From Mucilaginibacter kameinonensis (lineage in GTDB: Bacteria; Bacteroidota; Bacteroidia; Sphingobacteriales; Sphingobacteriaceae), in NCBI RefSeq assembly GCF_003675385.1, contig NZ_RCWZ01000002.1, positions 186,001 to 250,000 on the forward strand: a stretch of DNA of 64,000 nucleotides, written 5' to 3'. Each line of letters begins with the position of its first letter. Within the stretch, counting starts at the first letter, position 1. Positions 7,550 through 16,497 of this stretch are shown piece after piece. The notes under the pieces were generated by a model. That model saw nothing but the letters and a program-made list of their open reading frames with translations. It did not search any database and had not been told where the DNA came from. The position numbers and the translations under genes are program-made.

Positions 7550-9610
7550 TTGAACAACGCGATACCATATACAGATCCTTCCATCTTCTGCTATGCTATT
7601 TTAGCTGTGGCTCTGCCGCTGTTTGCTGCCTTGATCAATTTTTGCTTGCCGGTAAAAAGTAAAGCAGCAGGTTGGATTTCAACGCTGGCTATTTTGGTTG
7701 GATGTGTATTGTCTGCAATGGTATTTGCAGCAGTTTGGAACCAGCAACCTCAGCACGTTCAAACCTTATGGTTCACTATTGGTACTACCAAAGTTTTTGC
7801 GGGGATCTTGCTGAATAACCTTTCGGCAATGATGTTGCTGCTGGTATCGCTGATTGCTTTGCCAGTGCATATCTATTCTACCGCGTACATGAAGTGTGAC
7901 GACAGGTATAGTCGTTACTTTACTTATCTCAGCTTTTTCTGCTTCAGCATGCTGGGTTTGGTGATTGTAGATAGCCTGGTGTTATTCTATGCCTTTTGGG
8001 AATTGGTGGGCTTTTCATCATACCTGCTTATCGGTTTCTGGTTTACCAGGGATAAGGCGGTACAAGCCAATAAAAAAGCCTTTATCATGAACCGTATTGG
8101 CGATATCGGTTTATTGAGCGCCATCATTATCATTTTTGCCAAGTTCCATACATTTGATATCGCCACACTATTTATAAACGATAACCTGGTATTTAAATCG
8201 GTTATCCATGATGGCTTGTGGATTTCTGCTTCAGGCCAAATTCCTGCGGTGTGGCAATATGTTGCCTGTATTGGCGTGTTTATGGCTGTCGCGGCTAAGT
8301 CGGCACAGTTTCCCTTGCATACCTGGTTACCTGATGCTATGGAGGGGCCAACTTCAGTTTCGGCCTTAATTCACGCGGCTACCATGGTGGCTGCAGGAGT
8401 GTTTTTACTGGGCAGGGTTTATCCCCTGTTTACCGATAGCGAATTAACTGTTCTTGCCATTATCGGTTGCTTTACCGCGTTTATGGCGGCTACCATCGCG
8501 TTAACGCAAAACGACCTGAAGCGTGTACTTGCTTATTCAACTATATCGCAATTGGGTTACATGATCCTGGCTATGGGAGTGGGAGCTTATGGTTCATCGT
8601 TATTCCATTTAGCTACGCATGCCTTTTTTAAATGTTTACTGTTTTTGGTGGCCGGTGTCGTGATTCACGAAATGCAGCATATCAAAGAGGAGAACAACCT
8701 TGATATCGACCCTCAGAATATTCATTACATGGGTGGCCTGCGTAAAAAACTGCCGGTAACATTTATTGCAGCCGTTGTTGGTTCGCTGGCGCTTATTGGT
8801 ATTCCGCTTACATCGGGCTATCTGTCAAAAGACGGTATCCTGATCCAGGCTTTTGAATGGAGCGAGGGGCGGAGCGCATGGCTTAAGCTGATTCCGGCAG
8901 GAGCGTTGTTTACCAGTTGGCTCACAGTATTTTACGTATCAAGACTGATGGTAAAAGTATTTTTTGGTGAGTTTCGATTGTTAAAAAAACATCCCGAAAT
9001 AAAACTTCATATCAGCGATGGCGGCTGGCAATACCGCGTACCTTTGATATTATTGGCAATATGCAGCTTGTTCCCGCTGTTTTCGCTTAATCCTTTCTTT
9101 TATGAAAAAGCCTGGTTGTTCGAGAGCCTAAAGCCCGCCGAATTCATGGCCCGCGAAAATATCTATCATACCATTATCCCTATAGGGGTAAATATCTTAA
9201 GCGTATTTGTGATGTACGCCGCCTATGCCATCTACGTAAAAAGAAATACGTTTTCGTTCCCGCAAACCGGTTTCCTTTACCGCTTATCTTATAACCAGTG
9301 GTATTTGGATAAAATCTACAGAAAAGCGATTGTAAAGCCTATACTTGGTTTGGGTAAAACCTGTTTCTGGTTTGACAGGAATGTTATAGACGGTTTAATC
9401 CACCTGATTGAACGCTCAAGCCGGATGGTAGCCGCCCTTACCGCCTGGAGCGATAAACATATTGTCGACGGATTTTTGCATTTGATGGCAGCATTGGTGC
9501 AAAGCATTGGCAATTTTGCACGTAAATTTCAAAACGGTAAAGTACAGTATTACCTGTACAGCATGTTATTGATAGTATTGATACTGTTTGTTTTAAAAAT
9601 ATTGATCTGA
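7550..9610 (+). CDS. nuoL: NADH-quinone oxidoreductase subunit L
   Basis: A 686-residue antiporter-like complex I subunit, one of three proton-pumping modules, with the long lateral C-terminal helix. Recognisable segments are FYAFWELVGFSSYLLIGFW (conserved Glu), FPLHTWLPDAMEGPTSVSAL (lysine/His helix region) and LTQNDLKRVLAYSTISQLGY. The start is TTG and cannot lie further upstream because TAA is at 7547-7549. It lies 26 nt after the palindromic repeat that separates it from nuoK. Confidence 0.97.
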   Translation: MNNAIPYTDPSIFCYAILAVALPLFAALINFCLPVKSKAAGWISTLAILVGCVLSAMVFAAVWNQQPQHVQTLWFTIGTTKVFAGILLNNLSAMMLLLVSLIALPVHIYSTAYMKCDDRYSRYFTYLSFFCFSMLGLVIVDSLVLFYAFWELVGFSSYLLIGFWFTRDKAVQANKKAFIMNRIGDIGLLSAIIIIFAKFHTFDIATLFINDNLVFKSVIHDGLWISASGQIPAVWQYVACIGVFMAVAAKSAQFPLHTWLPDAMEGPTSVSALIHAATMVAAGVFLLGRVYPLFTDSELTVLAIIGCFTAFMAATIALTQNDLKRVLAYSTISQLGYMILAMGVGAYGSSLFHLATHAFFKCLLFLVAGVVIHEMQHIKEENNLDIDPQNIHYMGGLRKKLPVTFIAAVVGSLALIGIPLTSGYLSKDGILIQAFEWSEGRSAWLKLIPAGALFTSWLTVFYVSRLMVKVFFGEFRLLKKHPEIKLHISDGGWQYRVPLILLAICSLFPLFSLNPFFYEKAWLFESLKPAEFMARENIYHTIIPIGVNILSVFVMYAAYAIYVKRNTFSFPQTGFLYRLSYNQWYLDKIYRKAIVKPILGLGKTCFWFDRNVIDGLIHLIERSSRMVAALTAWSDKHIVDGFLHLMAALVQSIGNFARKFQNGKVQYYLYSMLLIVLILFVLKILI

Positions 9611-9615
9611 ATTTA

Positions 9616-11220
9616 ATGAACCTGTTAACCCTGCTCATATTTATACCCGTATTGTTTGCGCTGGTTATTGTACTGTTGCCATCGTCGCAGCGGGGCAGTT
9701 TTAAATATATTACGCTATTGGCTACGTTGTTGCAACTTGGTATCAGCATATATATTTATCTCAATTTTAAAACCGGAGCTGCTTCGGCGGGGATAAACCA
9801 TGAAGATCAGTTTCAGTTTGTACAGAAACTGCCATGGATAGGCCTTAACCTGGGCAGCATGGGGAAATTGCAGATAGATTATTTTGTTGGGATAGACGGT
9901 ATTTCGGTAACGCTGCTGGTGATGTCGGCACTGGTGATGGTTGTTGCTACACTGGCCTCATGGGAGATCAAGAGCAATCTGAAAGGTTTCTTCTTGCTGT
10001 TCTTGTTGTTGGATATGGCCGTGATGGGTGTATTTTGCGCATTGGATTTCTTCCTGTTTTACCTGTTTTATGAGCTGATGTTGCTGCCGCTTTATTTCCT
10101 GATCGGGATGTGGGGTGGTGTACGCCGGGAGTATGCAGCTATTAAGTTTTTCCTTTATACCTTGTTTGGGTCGGTATTTATGTTGCTGGTGATGGTAGGT
10201 TTATACCTTTCGGTAAATGACCCGGCAACGGGTAGCCATACGTTTAATATTATCCAGATGATGAACCCCGCCAACTATACTCAGGGTTCAGTATTTTCCG
10301 CCGCCGCCCATCAAACCATATTGGGGATGCCGGCACGTACGGTTGGTTTTGTTGTGCTGTTCATTGCCTTTGCCATCAAAGTACCAATTGTTCCTTTACA
10401 TACCTGGCTGCCTGATGCTCACGTTGAAGCGCCTACACCGGTATCTATTATTCTTGCAGGTGTATTGCTTAAAATAGGTGGTTATGGTATTATCAGGATT
10501 TGCCTCGGGATTTTCCCGGAGATAGCCTCGTCAGGGGCGTTTTGGCTTGGCTTGATAGGTGTTGTGTCGATATTATATGGCGCCTGCAATGCGCTGGCCC
10601 AGCGCGACCTGAAGCGTTTGATCGCTTATTCATCAGTATCGCACATGGGTTTCGTATTGCTGGGGATTGCCTCGCAAACTGCCGAAGGTGTAAGCGGCGC
10701 CGTAATGCAGATGGTAAGTCACGGCTTTTTGTCATCAATGCTGTTCTTTTTAGTGGGTGTGGTTTATAACCGCGTGCACGACAGGGATATTTATCATTTC
10801 CGCGGATTGGGTACCCAGATGCCACAGTATACAGCCTTTGTGATGGTCGCTTTTTTTGCCTCATTAGGTTTGCCCGGCTTTTCGGCATTTGTGGCGGAAG
10901 CATTTACATTGGCAGGTACATTTAAATCGCCAACGGTTAACGGTTTGTTGCCATATTGGATGGCTATATGCGGCTCGGTAGGTATTTTATTAGGTGCCGC
11001 CTATTTTCTGTGGACGCTGCAACGCATGTTCTTCGGAAAAGTATCGCTTAAAGGGGGCGAAGTTTGGAAAATAGCGCTCACCGATGTAAGTATCCGCGAA
11101 AAGCTGGCACTTATACCAATGGCTGCTGCGGCACTTGCTTTAGGTTTAATGCCATCGTTGGTATTTGGAAAAATCAATGATTCGGTATTAGCATTGATTC
11201 AGTTTTTACAGGCTAAATAA
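9616..11220 (+). CDS. nuoM: NADH-quinone oxidoreductase subunit M
   Basis: A 534-residue antiporter-like subunit of the complex I membrane arm. Diagnostic segments are FFLFYLFYELMLLPLYFLIG (conserved Glu), KVPIVPLHTWLPDAHVEAPT and LAQRDLKRLIAYSSVSHMGF. It begins 5 nt after nuoL stops, so the two are coupled. Unusually, the next gene downstream is not nuoN but a secreted DUF4139 protein. Confidence 0.97.
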   Translation: MNLLTLLIFIPVLFALVIVLLPSSQRGSFKYITLLATLLQLGISIYIYLNFKTGAASAGINHEDQFQFVQKLPWIGLNLGSMGKLQIDYFVGIDGISVTLLVMSALVMVVATLASWEIKSNLKGFFLLFLLLDMAVMGVFCALDFFLFYLFYELMLLPLYFLIGMWGGVRREYAAIKFFLYTLFGSVFMLLVMVGLYLSVNDPATGSHTFNIIQMMNPANYTQGSVFSAAAHQTILGMPARTVGFVVLFIAFAIKVPIVPLHTWLPDAHVEAPTPVSIILAGVLLKIGGYGIIRICLGIFPEIASSGAFWLGLIGVVSILYGACNALAQRDLKRLIAYSSVSHMGFVLLGIASQTAEGVSGAVMQMVSHGFLSSMLFFLVGVVYNRVHDRDIYHFRGLGTQMPQYTAFVMVAFFASLGLPGFSAFVAEAFTLAGTFKSPTVNGLLPYWMAICGSVGILLGAAYFLWTLQRMFFGKVSLKGGEVWKIALTDVSIREKLALIPMAAAALALGLMPSLVFGKINDSVLALIQFLQAK

Positions 11221-11348
11221 AAATAATAGTGTTTCAACATAAATTCTTTTATGGAAAAGTGCATACCCCTGCATCTTTTATTTACGCTGCCCCCGGCAAC
11301 ACGGGCATAAGCGAAATAACAGATGGTGTGTATTTAACCGAAGGAATT

Positions 11349-13208
11349 ATGTTTAAAAAATTATCTATCGCCGCAGCATTATTTTTTATCGCTGCCGCAA
11401 CAAGGGCAAACGAAGGTCAGCACGTAGCCTCAAAAGTTCAAAAAGTAACCGTGTTTTTAAATGGGGCGCAGGTTAACCGCACCGCGTTAGTGAATATCAG
11501 TCCAGGCACCTCAACGCTGGTATTTGAAAACCTTTCGCCGGGTATTGATGTGCAAAGCATCCAGGTAAATGCCGGTGGCGACTTTACCATTCTTTCCGTA
11601 AATCACGAACTTGATTTTGCCGATAACGATATCAGGCAGAAAAATATACAAGCTATTGAAGCCAAGCAAAAACTGGTAAGGAATAAGATAGCCCTGCAAA
11701 ACAATATGCTTTCCATATACCAGGAGGAAGCCAATACCTTAGCTAAAAACCCAATAAGTAACGGCACCAATGTTGCTTTGGATCCGGTGAAGCTGAAACA
11801 GACACTCGATTTTCAGACTGCACGTTTAAACGAGATCAAGAAGAACCAGCAGGTGGTTAATGATCAGATTGACCTGCTTAACGACGAACTGCAGGGTTAC
11901 GACAAGCAAATTGCCGAAATAAATAGGGTAGGCGCTAAGACTACCAGCAATGTTTTGGTAACGGTATCTTCAAAAGCAGCATTGCAGGCAAATTTTACAT
12001 TGAGCTACCTGGTGCGGAATGCAAGCTGGTTTCCTACCTATGATATCCGCGCTAAAAATGTAAACAGTCCTATTACTATTGTTTACAAAGCCAATGTATC
12101 GCAAAAAACAGGGGAGGACTGGAAAAGCGCTAAGCTTACTTTATCAACAGGCAACCCAACAGTAAACGGCGCCAAGCCCGAACTTACACCTACTTACCTT
12201 AATTTTGGTATGTACTACTCCGGCTCTACAGCCTCTTTAACCAAGGTAATGGGCAGGGTGGTAGCCGGTGATGATGGCCAGGCATTACCGGGCGTTGCCA
12301 TTCGTGTAAAAGGAACTTCAATAGGGGCGGTAAGTGACGCCGGTGGAAATTATAGCATCCAGCTACCTAATGTTAATGCTGTACTTACCTACAGTTTTAT
12401 TGGCTTTGAAACAACTGAAAGGCAGGCTAACGCACCGCTGATTAACGTATCCCTAAAATCATCTTCGCAACAGCTTAATGAAGTTGTTGTTGCGGGTTAT
12501 GGTACGGAATATAAACGTGATTTGACTGGAGCTGTTGCAGGTGTACAGGTTAAAAACATAGTTAACACAGTTCCTATCGAAGTTAAAAAAGAGGAAAACC
12601 AAACCAATATTGAGTTTAATATCGCTAATCCTTATACGGTGCCAAGCGATGGTAAACAATATGCTGTTGAAATAAGCCAGTATAATATTGATGCTACTTA
12701 CCAATATTATGTAGCTCCTAAACTGAGTACCGATGTTTTCCTTACCGCCCAGCTTACCAACTGGAATAAGTATAGTTTCCTCTCTGGTGAGGCTAACCTG
12801 TTTTTTGAAGGTACCTATATTGGTAAATCACTTATCAATACCGATGCCACTACCGATACGCTGAACCTATCCCTGGGTACCGATAAAAATATTGTTGTTA
12901 CCCGTAGCATGGAAAAAGGCCTGGCTATGAGGCAGTCATCTGGTTCAAACCTTAAGGAAACCCGCAACTGGCTCATCGATGTAAAAAACAGGAAAAGCCA
13001 ATCGGTTAATTTGTTGGTTGAAGACCAGGTACCGGTTTCGCAGAATAAAGATATCGAGGTGGAGGCACAGGAAACATCAGGAGCAAAACCCGATGCAACA
13101 ACAGGTAAGGTTTCATGGAATTTCGTGTTAAATTCGCTTGATGAAAAGAAGGTGAAGCTGAAATACCAGGTAAAATACCCAAAAAATCAATCAGTAATAG
13201 TACAATAA
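11349..13208 (+). CDS. Secreted DUF4139 (MuiA-like) protein with SusC-plug-like insert
   Basis: A 619-residue exported protein of the DUF4140/DUF4139 'mucoidy inhibitor A' type; the function of the family is not established. I place the start at ATG 11349 (preceded by a GGAATT purine stretch), giving the signal peptide MFKKLSIAAALFFIAAATRA; the frame is open to a GTG at 11229. Order: DUF4140-like strands (VTVFLNGAQVNRTA), a helical coiled-coil region about residues 95-200, the first DUF4139 part (NASWFPTYDIRAKN), then at about residues 298-400 an inserted carboxypeptidase-regulatory-like domain (GRVVAGDDGQALPGVAIRVK) ending in EVVVAGYGTEYKRDLTGAVA, a SusC/TonB-receptor plug signature, then the rest of DUF4139. 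No barrel follows, so it is not a receptor. It lies between nuoM and nuoN, 7 nt from nuoN. Confidence 0.85.
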   Translation: MFKKLSIAAALFFIAAATRANEGQHVASKVQKVTVFLNGAQVNRTALVNISPGTSTLVFENLSPGIDVQSIQVNAGGDFTILSVNHELDFADNDIRQKNIQAIEAKQKLVRNKIALQNNMLSIYQEEANTLAKNPISNGTNVALDPVKLKQTLDFQTARLNEIKKNQQVVNDQIDLLNDELQGYDKQIAEINRVGAKTTSNVLVTVSSKAALQANFTLSYLVRNASWFPTYDIRAKNVNSPITIVYKANVSQKTGEDWKSAKLTLSTGNPTVNGAKPELTPTYLNFGMYYSGSTASLTKVMGRVVAGDDGQALPGVAIRVKGTSIGAVSDAGGNYSIQLPNVNAVLTYSFIGFETTERQANAPLINVSLKSSSQQLNEVVVAGYGTEYKRDLTGAVAGVQVKNIVNTVPIEVKKEENQTNIEFNIANPYTVPSDGKQYAVEISQYNIDATYQYYVAPKLSTDVFLTAQLTNWNKYSFLSGEANLFFEGTYIGKSLINTDATTDTLNLSLGTDKNIVVTRSMEKGLAMRQSSGSNLKETRNWLIDVKNRKSQSVNLLVEDQVPVSQNKDIEVEAQETSGAKPDATTGKVSWNFVLNSLDEKKVKLKYQVKYPKNQSVIVQ

Positions 13209-13215
13209 AATATAA

Positions 13216-14709
13216 ATGCACGATCTGCTACCCCATATATCAGCTCAGTTAACCAATGTTTTTGGCAGTATTCCCTATTTCATGCCCGAAATTTATTTAA
13301 CCGCGCTGTTTTTGGTAGTACTGATAACCGACCTGATATTTGGGCGCAGATCTGTGAAGCTTTGTAAAATAGTGGCCTGTGCTGGCTTGCTGCTGGTGTT
13401 GTTTAAAGACCTGCAACAGGTTGCTCTGATCCTTGATGGAGATCATGTTATTTTTGGCAGTATGCTGTTGCTTAGGCGCTCGGCAGTGTTCTTTAAGATC
13501 ATTATCGATCCGCTCTCATTCATCCTGTTGTTAAACTTTACCTGGGATGATAAGCTGAAAGCCCACACAAAAGGAGTATCTGATCTTTATACCATTTCCA
13601 TCGCATCGGTATTAGGCCTGCATTTAATGGCTATGGCAATTAACCTGCTGTCGGTTTATCTTGCCATTGAGATGGTATCGGTGGCCTCATACCTGATGGT
13701 GGCCTATCGTTCCGAAACTGCTTTGAGCACCGAGGCCGGCTTAAAATACGTGCTGTTCGGAGCGGCCTCATCGGCTATCATGTTGTATGGCATTTCCTTA
13801 CTATATGGATTCAGCGGCTCGCTCGGATTGTTGAATATTGTAGCACAATTGCCAAACGTGAACCCGCTTAGTGTTTCCTTCGCTTTAGTATTGGTGTTGA
13901 TAGGTGTTGGTTTCAAGCTATCATTTATGCCGATGCACTTTTGGGTACCCGATGTTTACCAGGGAGCGCCAACGCCTGTTACTGCATATCTTTCAACCGT
14001 TCCTAAAATAGCCGCTTTCGCGTTACTGGTAAATGTGATGCCTTTGTTCCTGTTCTCGGCAGATTGGAAGGGGATTGATTTTGGCATCGTTTTATCGGCC
14101 ATTGGTATTATCACCATGATTGCCGGAAACTTTGCTGCCGTTTTGCAGAACAATGTGAAAAGAATGCTGGCTTATTCGAGTATTGGCCATACCGGTTTTG
14201 CTTTAATGGCCGTAGTTACCTTTAATGTACAGGGTTTATCGTCGCTTACCTACTATCTGGCAGTGTATGCGTTGGCAAATATCGGGGCTTTGGCACTCGC
14301 GTCGTATTTTAATAACGTTGTTGATGCCGAAGAAGTAGAAGATTACAAAGGTTTGGGCTTAAAATATCCTGCTGCATCGGTTTGTTTTGTAATTATCCTC
14401 ATTTCCCTTACCGGAATCCCGGTTACAGCAGGTTTTACCGGTAAATTGTTTGTGTTTTCGGCAGTTTACAGCGCTTATGAGCAAACACACAACATCTGGT
14501 TACTGGCTTTGATGATAACCGGCGCGTTAACTACGGTAGTGTCGTTATTTTATTACCTTAAAATTCCTTTGTATTTATTTCTGAAAAGAACAGAAAATGC
14601 AGAAGTTGCAAGTGAAAGATCATATAATCTTCTTGTTTTAGCTGTCGTTATTAGTTTTCTGCTTGTTTTATTGGGGATTTTCCCAAATTCTATCCTTAAA
14701 TATTTATAA
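13216..14709 (+). CDS. nuoN: NADH-quinone oxidoreductase subunit N
   Basis: A 497-residue antiporter-like complex I subunit with about 14 hydrophobic helices. Conserved pieces are YLAIEMVSVASYLMVAY (membrane Glu), SFMPMHFWVPDVYQGAPTPV (His/Trp/Pro helix) and LQNNVKRMLAYSSIGHTGFA. It starts 7 nt after the DUF4139 gene, so it is probably cotranscribed with it and with the upstream nuo genes. Confidence 0.97.
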   Translation: MHDLLPHISAQLTNVFGSIPYFMPEIYLTALFLVVLITDLIFGRRSVKLCKIVACAGLLLVLFKDLQQVALILDGDHVIFGSMLLLRRSAVFFKIIIDPLSFILLLNFTWDDKLKAHTKGVSDLYTISIASVLGLHLMAMAINLLSVYLAIEMVSVASYLMVAYRSETALSTEAGLKYVLFGAASSAIMLYGISLLYGFSGSLGLLNIVAQLPNVNPLSVSFALVLVLIGVGFKLSFMPMHFWVPDVYQGAPTPVTAYLSTVPKIAAFALLVNVMPLFLFSADWKGIDFGIVLSAIGIITMIAGNFAAVLQNNVKRMLAYSSIGHTGFALMAVVTFNVQGLSSLTYYLAVYALANIGALALASYFNNVVDAEEVEDYKGLGLKYPAASVCFVIILISLTGIPVTAGFTGKLFVFSAVYSAYEQTHNIWLLALMITGALTTVVSLFYYLKIPLYLFLKRTENAEVASERSYNLLVLAVVISFLLVLLGIFPNSILKYL

Positions 14710-14804
14710 CTGATGTTTTTTTCAACAAAAGTCAATTAATTTCTTTTGTTTTTAGAAAAAATCATACCTTTCATGCAGATTTAAAACATATTTTTTCTGA
14801 ATAC

Positions 14805-16112
14805 ATGAAGAGGTATATCCCTTTTTTCCTGATCTTAATTATACTTTCCCTTACTTTCCTTTTTCCGTCAGTAGATTTCAAGGATTCTGGTCACCCTAAC
14901 TTTAATACAGGCGATATTGCCTGGATGCTGATGTCAACAGCGCTGGTTTTGATCATGACGCCTGGTCTTGCCTTTTTTTATGGCGGTATGGTTAACAAAA
15001 AGAACGTAATATCAACCATGCTGCAAAGCATTGTTTGTATGGTAATTATTACGGTAATGTGGGGCATTTTCGGTTTCAGTTTAGCTTTTGGCGATAGTTT
15101 CTACGGAATTATTGGTAATCCATCAACCTTTTTCATGATGAAAGGCATGTTGGGTAATGCTACCTGGAAAGCGGCGCCAACCATTCCGTTGTTGTTGTTT
15201 GCCATGTACCAGTTAAAGTTTGCCATTATTACCCCGGCGCTTATCACCGGTGCATTTGCAGAGCGGATCCGTTTTAACTCGTATATTATTTTCCTGGTAC
15301 TGTTTTCGATATTCATATTCTCGCCTTTGGCGCATTGCACCTGGCACCCTGATGGCATATTAGCCAAATTTGGCGTGCTTGACTTTGCAGGTGGTACCGT
15401 TGTGCACATGTCGGCGGGATGGGCTGCCCTGGCATCAGCTTTATACCTTAAACGCCGTACTGAGGCTAACCATGCACCTGCCCGTATCACTTATGTGATG
15501 ATCGGTACCGGTTTATTGTGGTTTGGCTGGTTTGGGTTTAACGCCGGTTCTGCGTTTGGCGCTAATGCTTTAGCTGTTACCGCTTTGGCAACCAGTACAA
15601 CGGCTTCGGCTGCTGCAGGTGTTACCTGGATATTTTTTGACATGCTGCTTGGTCGTAAACCATCTGCAATGGGTACCTGTATTGGTGCTGTTGTAGGTTT
15701 GGTGGCTATTACACCTGCCGCAGGTTTTGTAACGGTACCACACTCAATGGCTATCGGTATTATTTCGGCAGTGGTAAGTAACCTGGTGGTTGAATGGCGT
15801 ACGCGTACCAGCATTGATGATACGCTTGACGTATTCCCTTGCCATGGTGTAGGCGGTATGGTGGGTATGTTACTGACCGGTGTATTTGCCAGCCAGCAAG
15901 TTAACCATGGTAATACAACAGGTAATGGTTTATTCTTTGGCGAAACCCACCTTTTCATTGTGCAACTGGTAGCACTTGTGTGCGTATCTATATTCGCTTT
16001 CTTTGGCTCACTGCTTTTATTGAAGATCACCGATATGATCTCGCCATTAAGGGTATCTGCCGAAGAAGAAGAACAAGGTCTCGACCTTAGTCAGCACGGC
16101 GAAAAATTATAA
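14805..16112 (+). CDS. amtB: Ammonium transporter
   Basis: A 435-residue Amt/Rh channel for ammonium uptake with about 11-12 hydrophobic helices. Recognisable parts are MTPGLAFFYGGMVNKKNVIS, the region with DFAGGTVVHMSAGWAALASA (conserved pore His) and DTLDVFPCHGVGGMVGMLLTG (second pore His). The C-terminal cytosolic tail (KITDMISPLRVSAEEEEQGL) carries the conserved contact region for PII proteins. No glnK/glnB gene lies next to it, unlike many amt operons. A strong terminator follows. Confidence 0.97.
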   Translation: MKRYIPFFLILIILSLTFLFPSVDFKDSGHPNFNTGDIAWMLMSTALVLIMTPGLAFFYGGMVNKKNVISTMLQSIVCMVIITVMWGIFGFSLAFGDSFYGIIGNPSTFFMMKGMLGNATWKAAPTIPLLLFAMYQLKFAIITPALITGAFAERIRFNSYIIFLVLFSIFIFSPLAHCTWHPDGILAKFGVLDFAGGTVVHMSAGWAALASALYLKRRTEANHAPARITYVMIGTGLLWFGWFGFNAGSAFGANALAVTALATSTTASAAAGVTWIFFDMLLGRKPSAMGTCIGAVVGLVAITPAAGFVTVPHSMAIGIISAVVSNLVVEWRTRTSIDDTLDVFPCHGVGGMVGMLLTGVFASQQVNHGNTTGNGLFFGETHLFIVQLVALVCVSIFAFFGSLLLLKITDMISPLRVSAEEEEQGLDLSQHGEKL

Positions 16113-16148
16113 TAATACTTTCAAACCAACCACCAAACCTAAGAAACT

Positions 16149-16173
16149 TCCGGCCCAAAAGGCCGGATTTTTT
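16149..16173 (+). terminator. Intrinsic terminator after amtB
   Basis: Perfect stem TCCGGCC / GGCCGGA with loop CAAAA and a T6 run. Confidence 0.9.
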
Positions 16174-16216
16174 GTTTTGGGGGAGGGATTGCCGGGATAA
16201 TGAAAATCGACGCACG

Positions 16217-16328
16217 TTCAAGCGTCGACGCTTGAATGTTTTTTTAATAGGAGCGTCCACGCTCCCGGAATTTATGGTAAGCGCGGACGCTTACCATTGG
16301 AATGGTACAAGCGAATGACGCTTGTACC
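16217..16328. repeat. Array of four consecutive palindromes with common AGCG...CGCT core
   Basis: Four hairpins in 112 nt: 16217-16236 (TTCAAGCG/CGCTTGAA around TCGA), 16250-16265 (GGAGCG/CGCTCC around TCCA), 16274-16297 (ATGGTAAGCG/CGCTTACCAT around CGGA), 16304-16328 (GGTACAAGCG/CGCTTGTACC around AATGA). All arms are perfect; only the inner AGCG/CGCT is shared while the outer arms differ. They lie between convergent amtB and kup. Confidence 0.85.
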
Positions 16329-16352
16329 TGCGCAATCAAAGTAGAACCATAC

Positions 16353-16470
16353 CCCTCTCAAGAGAGGAATCGCACATTCCCTTCGCTTTTTATCTCTGAA
16401 GTTAACACTTGTACCTGTACAATAGATAGCAAAAAATAAAACCCCTCCTTGCAAAGCAAAGAGGGGTAAC
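16353..16470. repeat. Two further hairpins between amtB and kup; rest of the gap unassigned
   Basis: CCTCTC-AA-GAGAGG at 16353-16366 and ACCCCTC...GAGGGGT at about 16440-16466. Together with the palindrome run they fill most of the 385-nt gap. I see no ORF and no clear promoter box in it. The second hairpin lies just downstream of kup and could end its transcript, but lacks a clear T run on that strand. Confidence 0.5.
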
Positions 16471-16497
16471 ACGCGCAGCGACGTTGGGCGAATTGCT

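Noticed and set aside
11229..11348. 40-residue extension of the DUF4139 protein
   Set aside because: The extension precedes a good signal peptide at ATG 11349.
15491..16030. Antisense 179-residue ORF within amtB
   Set aside because: Composition (Pro/Thr/Ile-rich without domains) is what the complement of a membrane protein gene gives; amtB is unambiguous.
16217..16328. CRISPR array
   Set aside because: The units are palindromes with different arms and no constant-length repeats or spacers; no cas genes.
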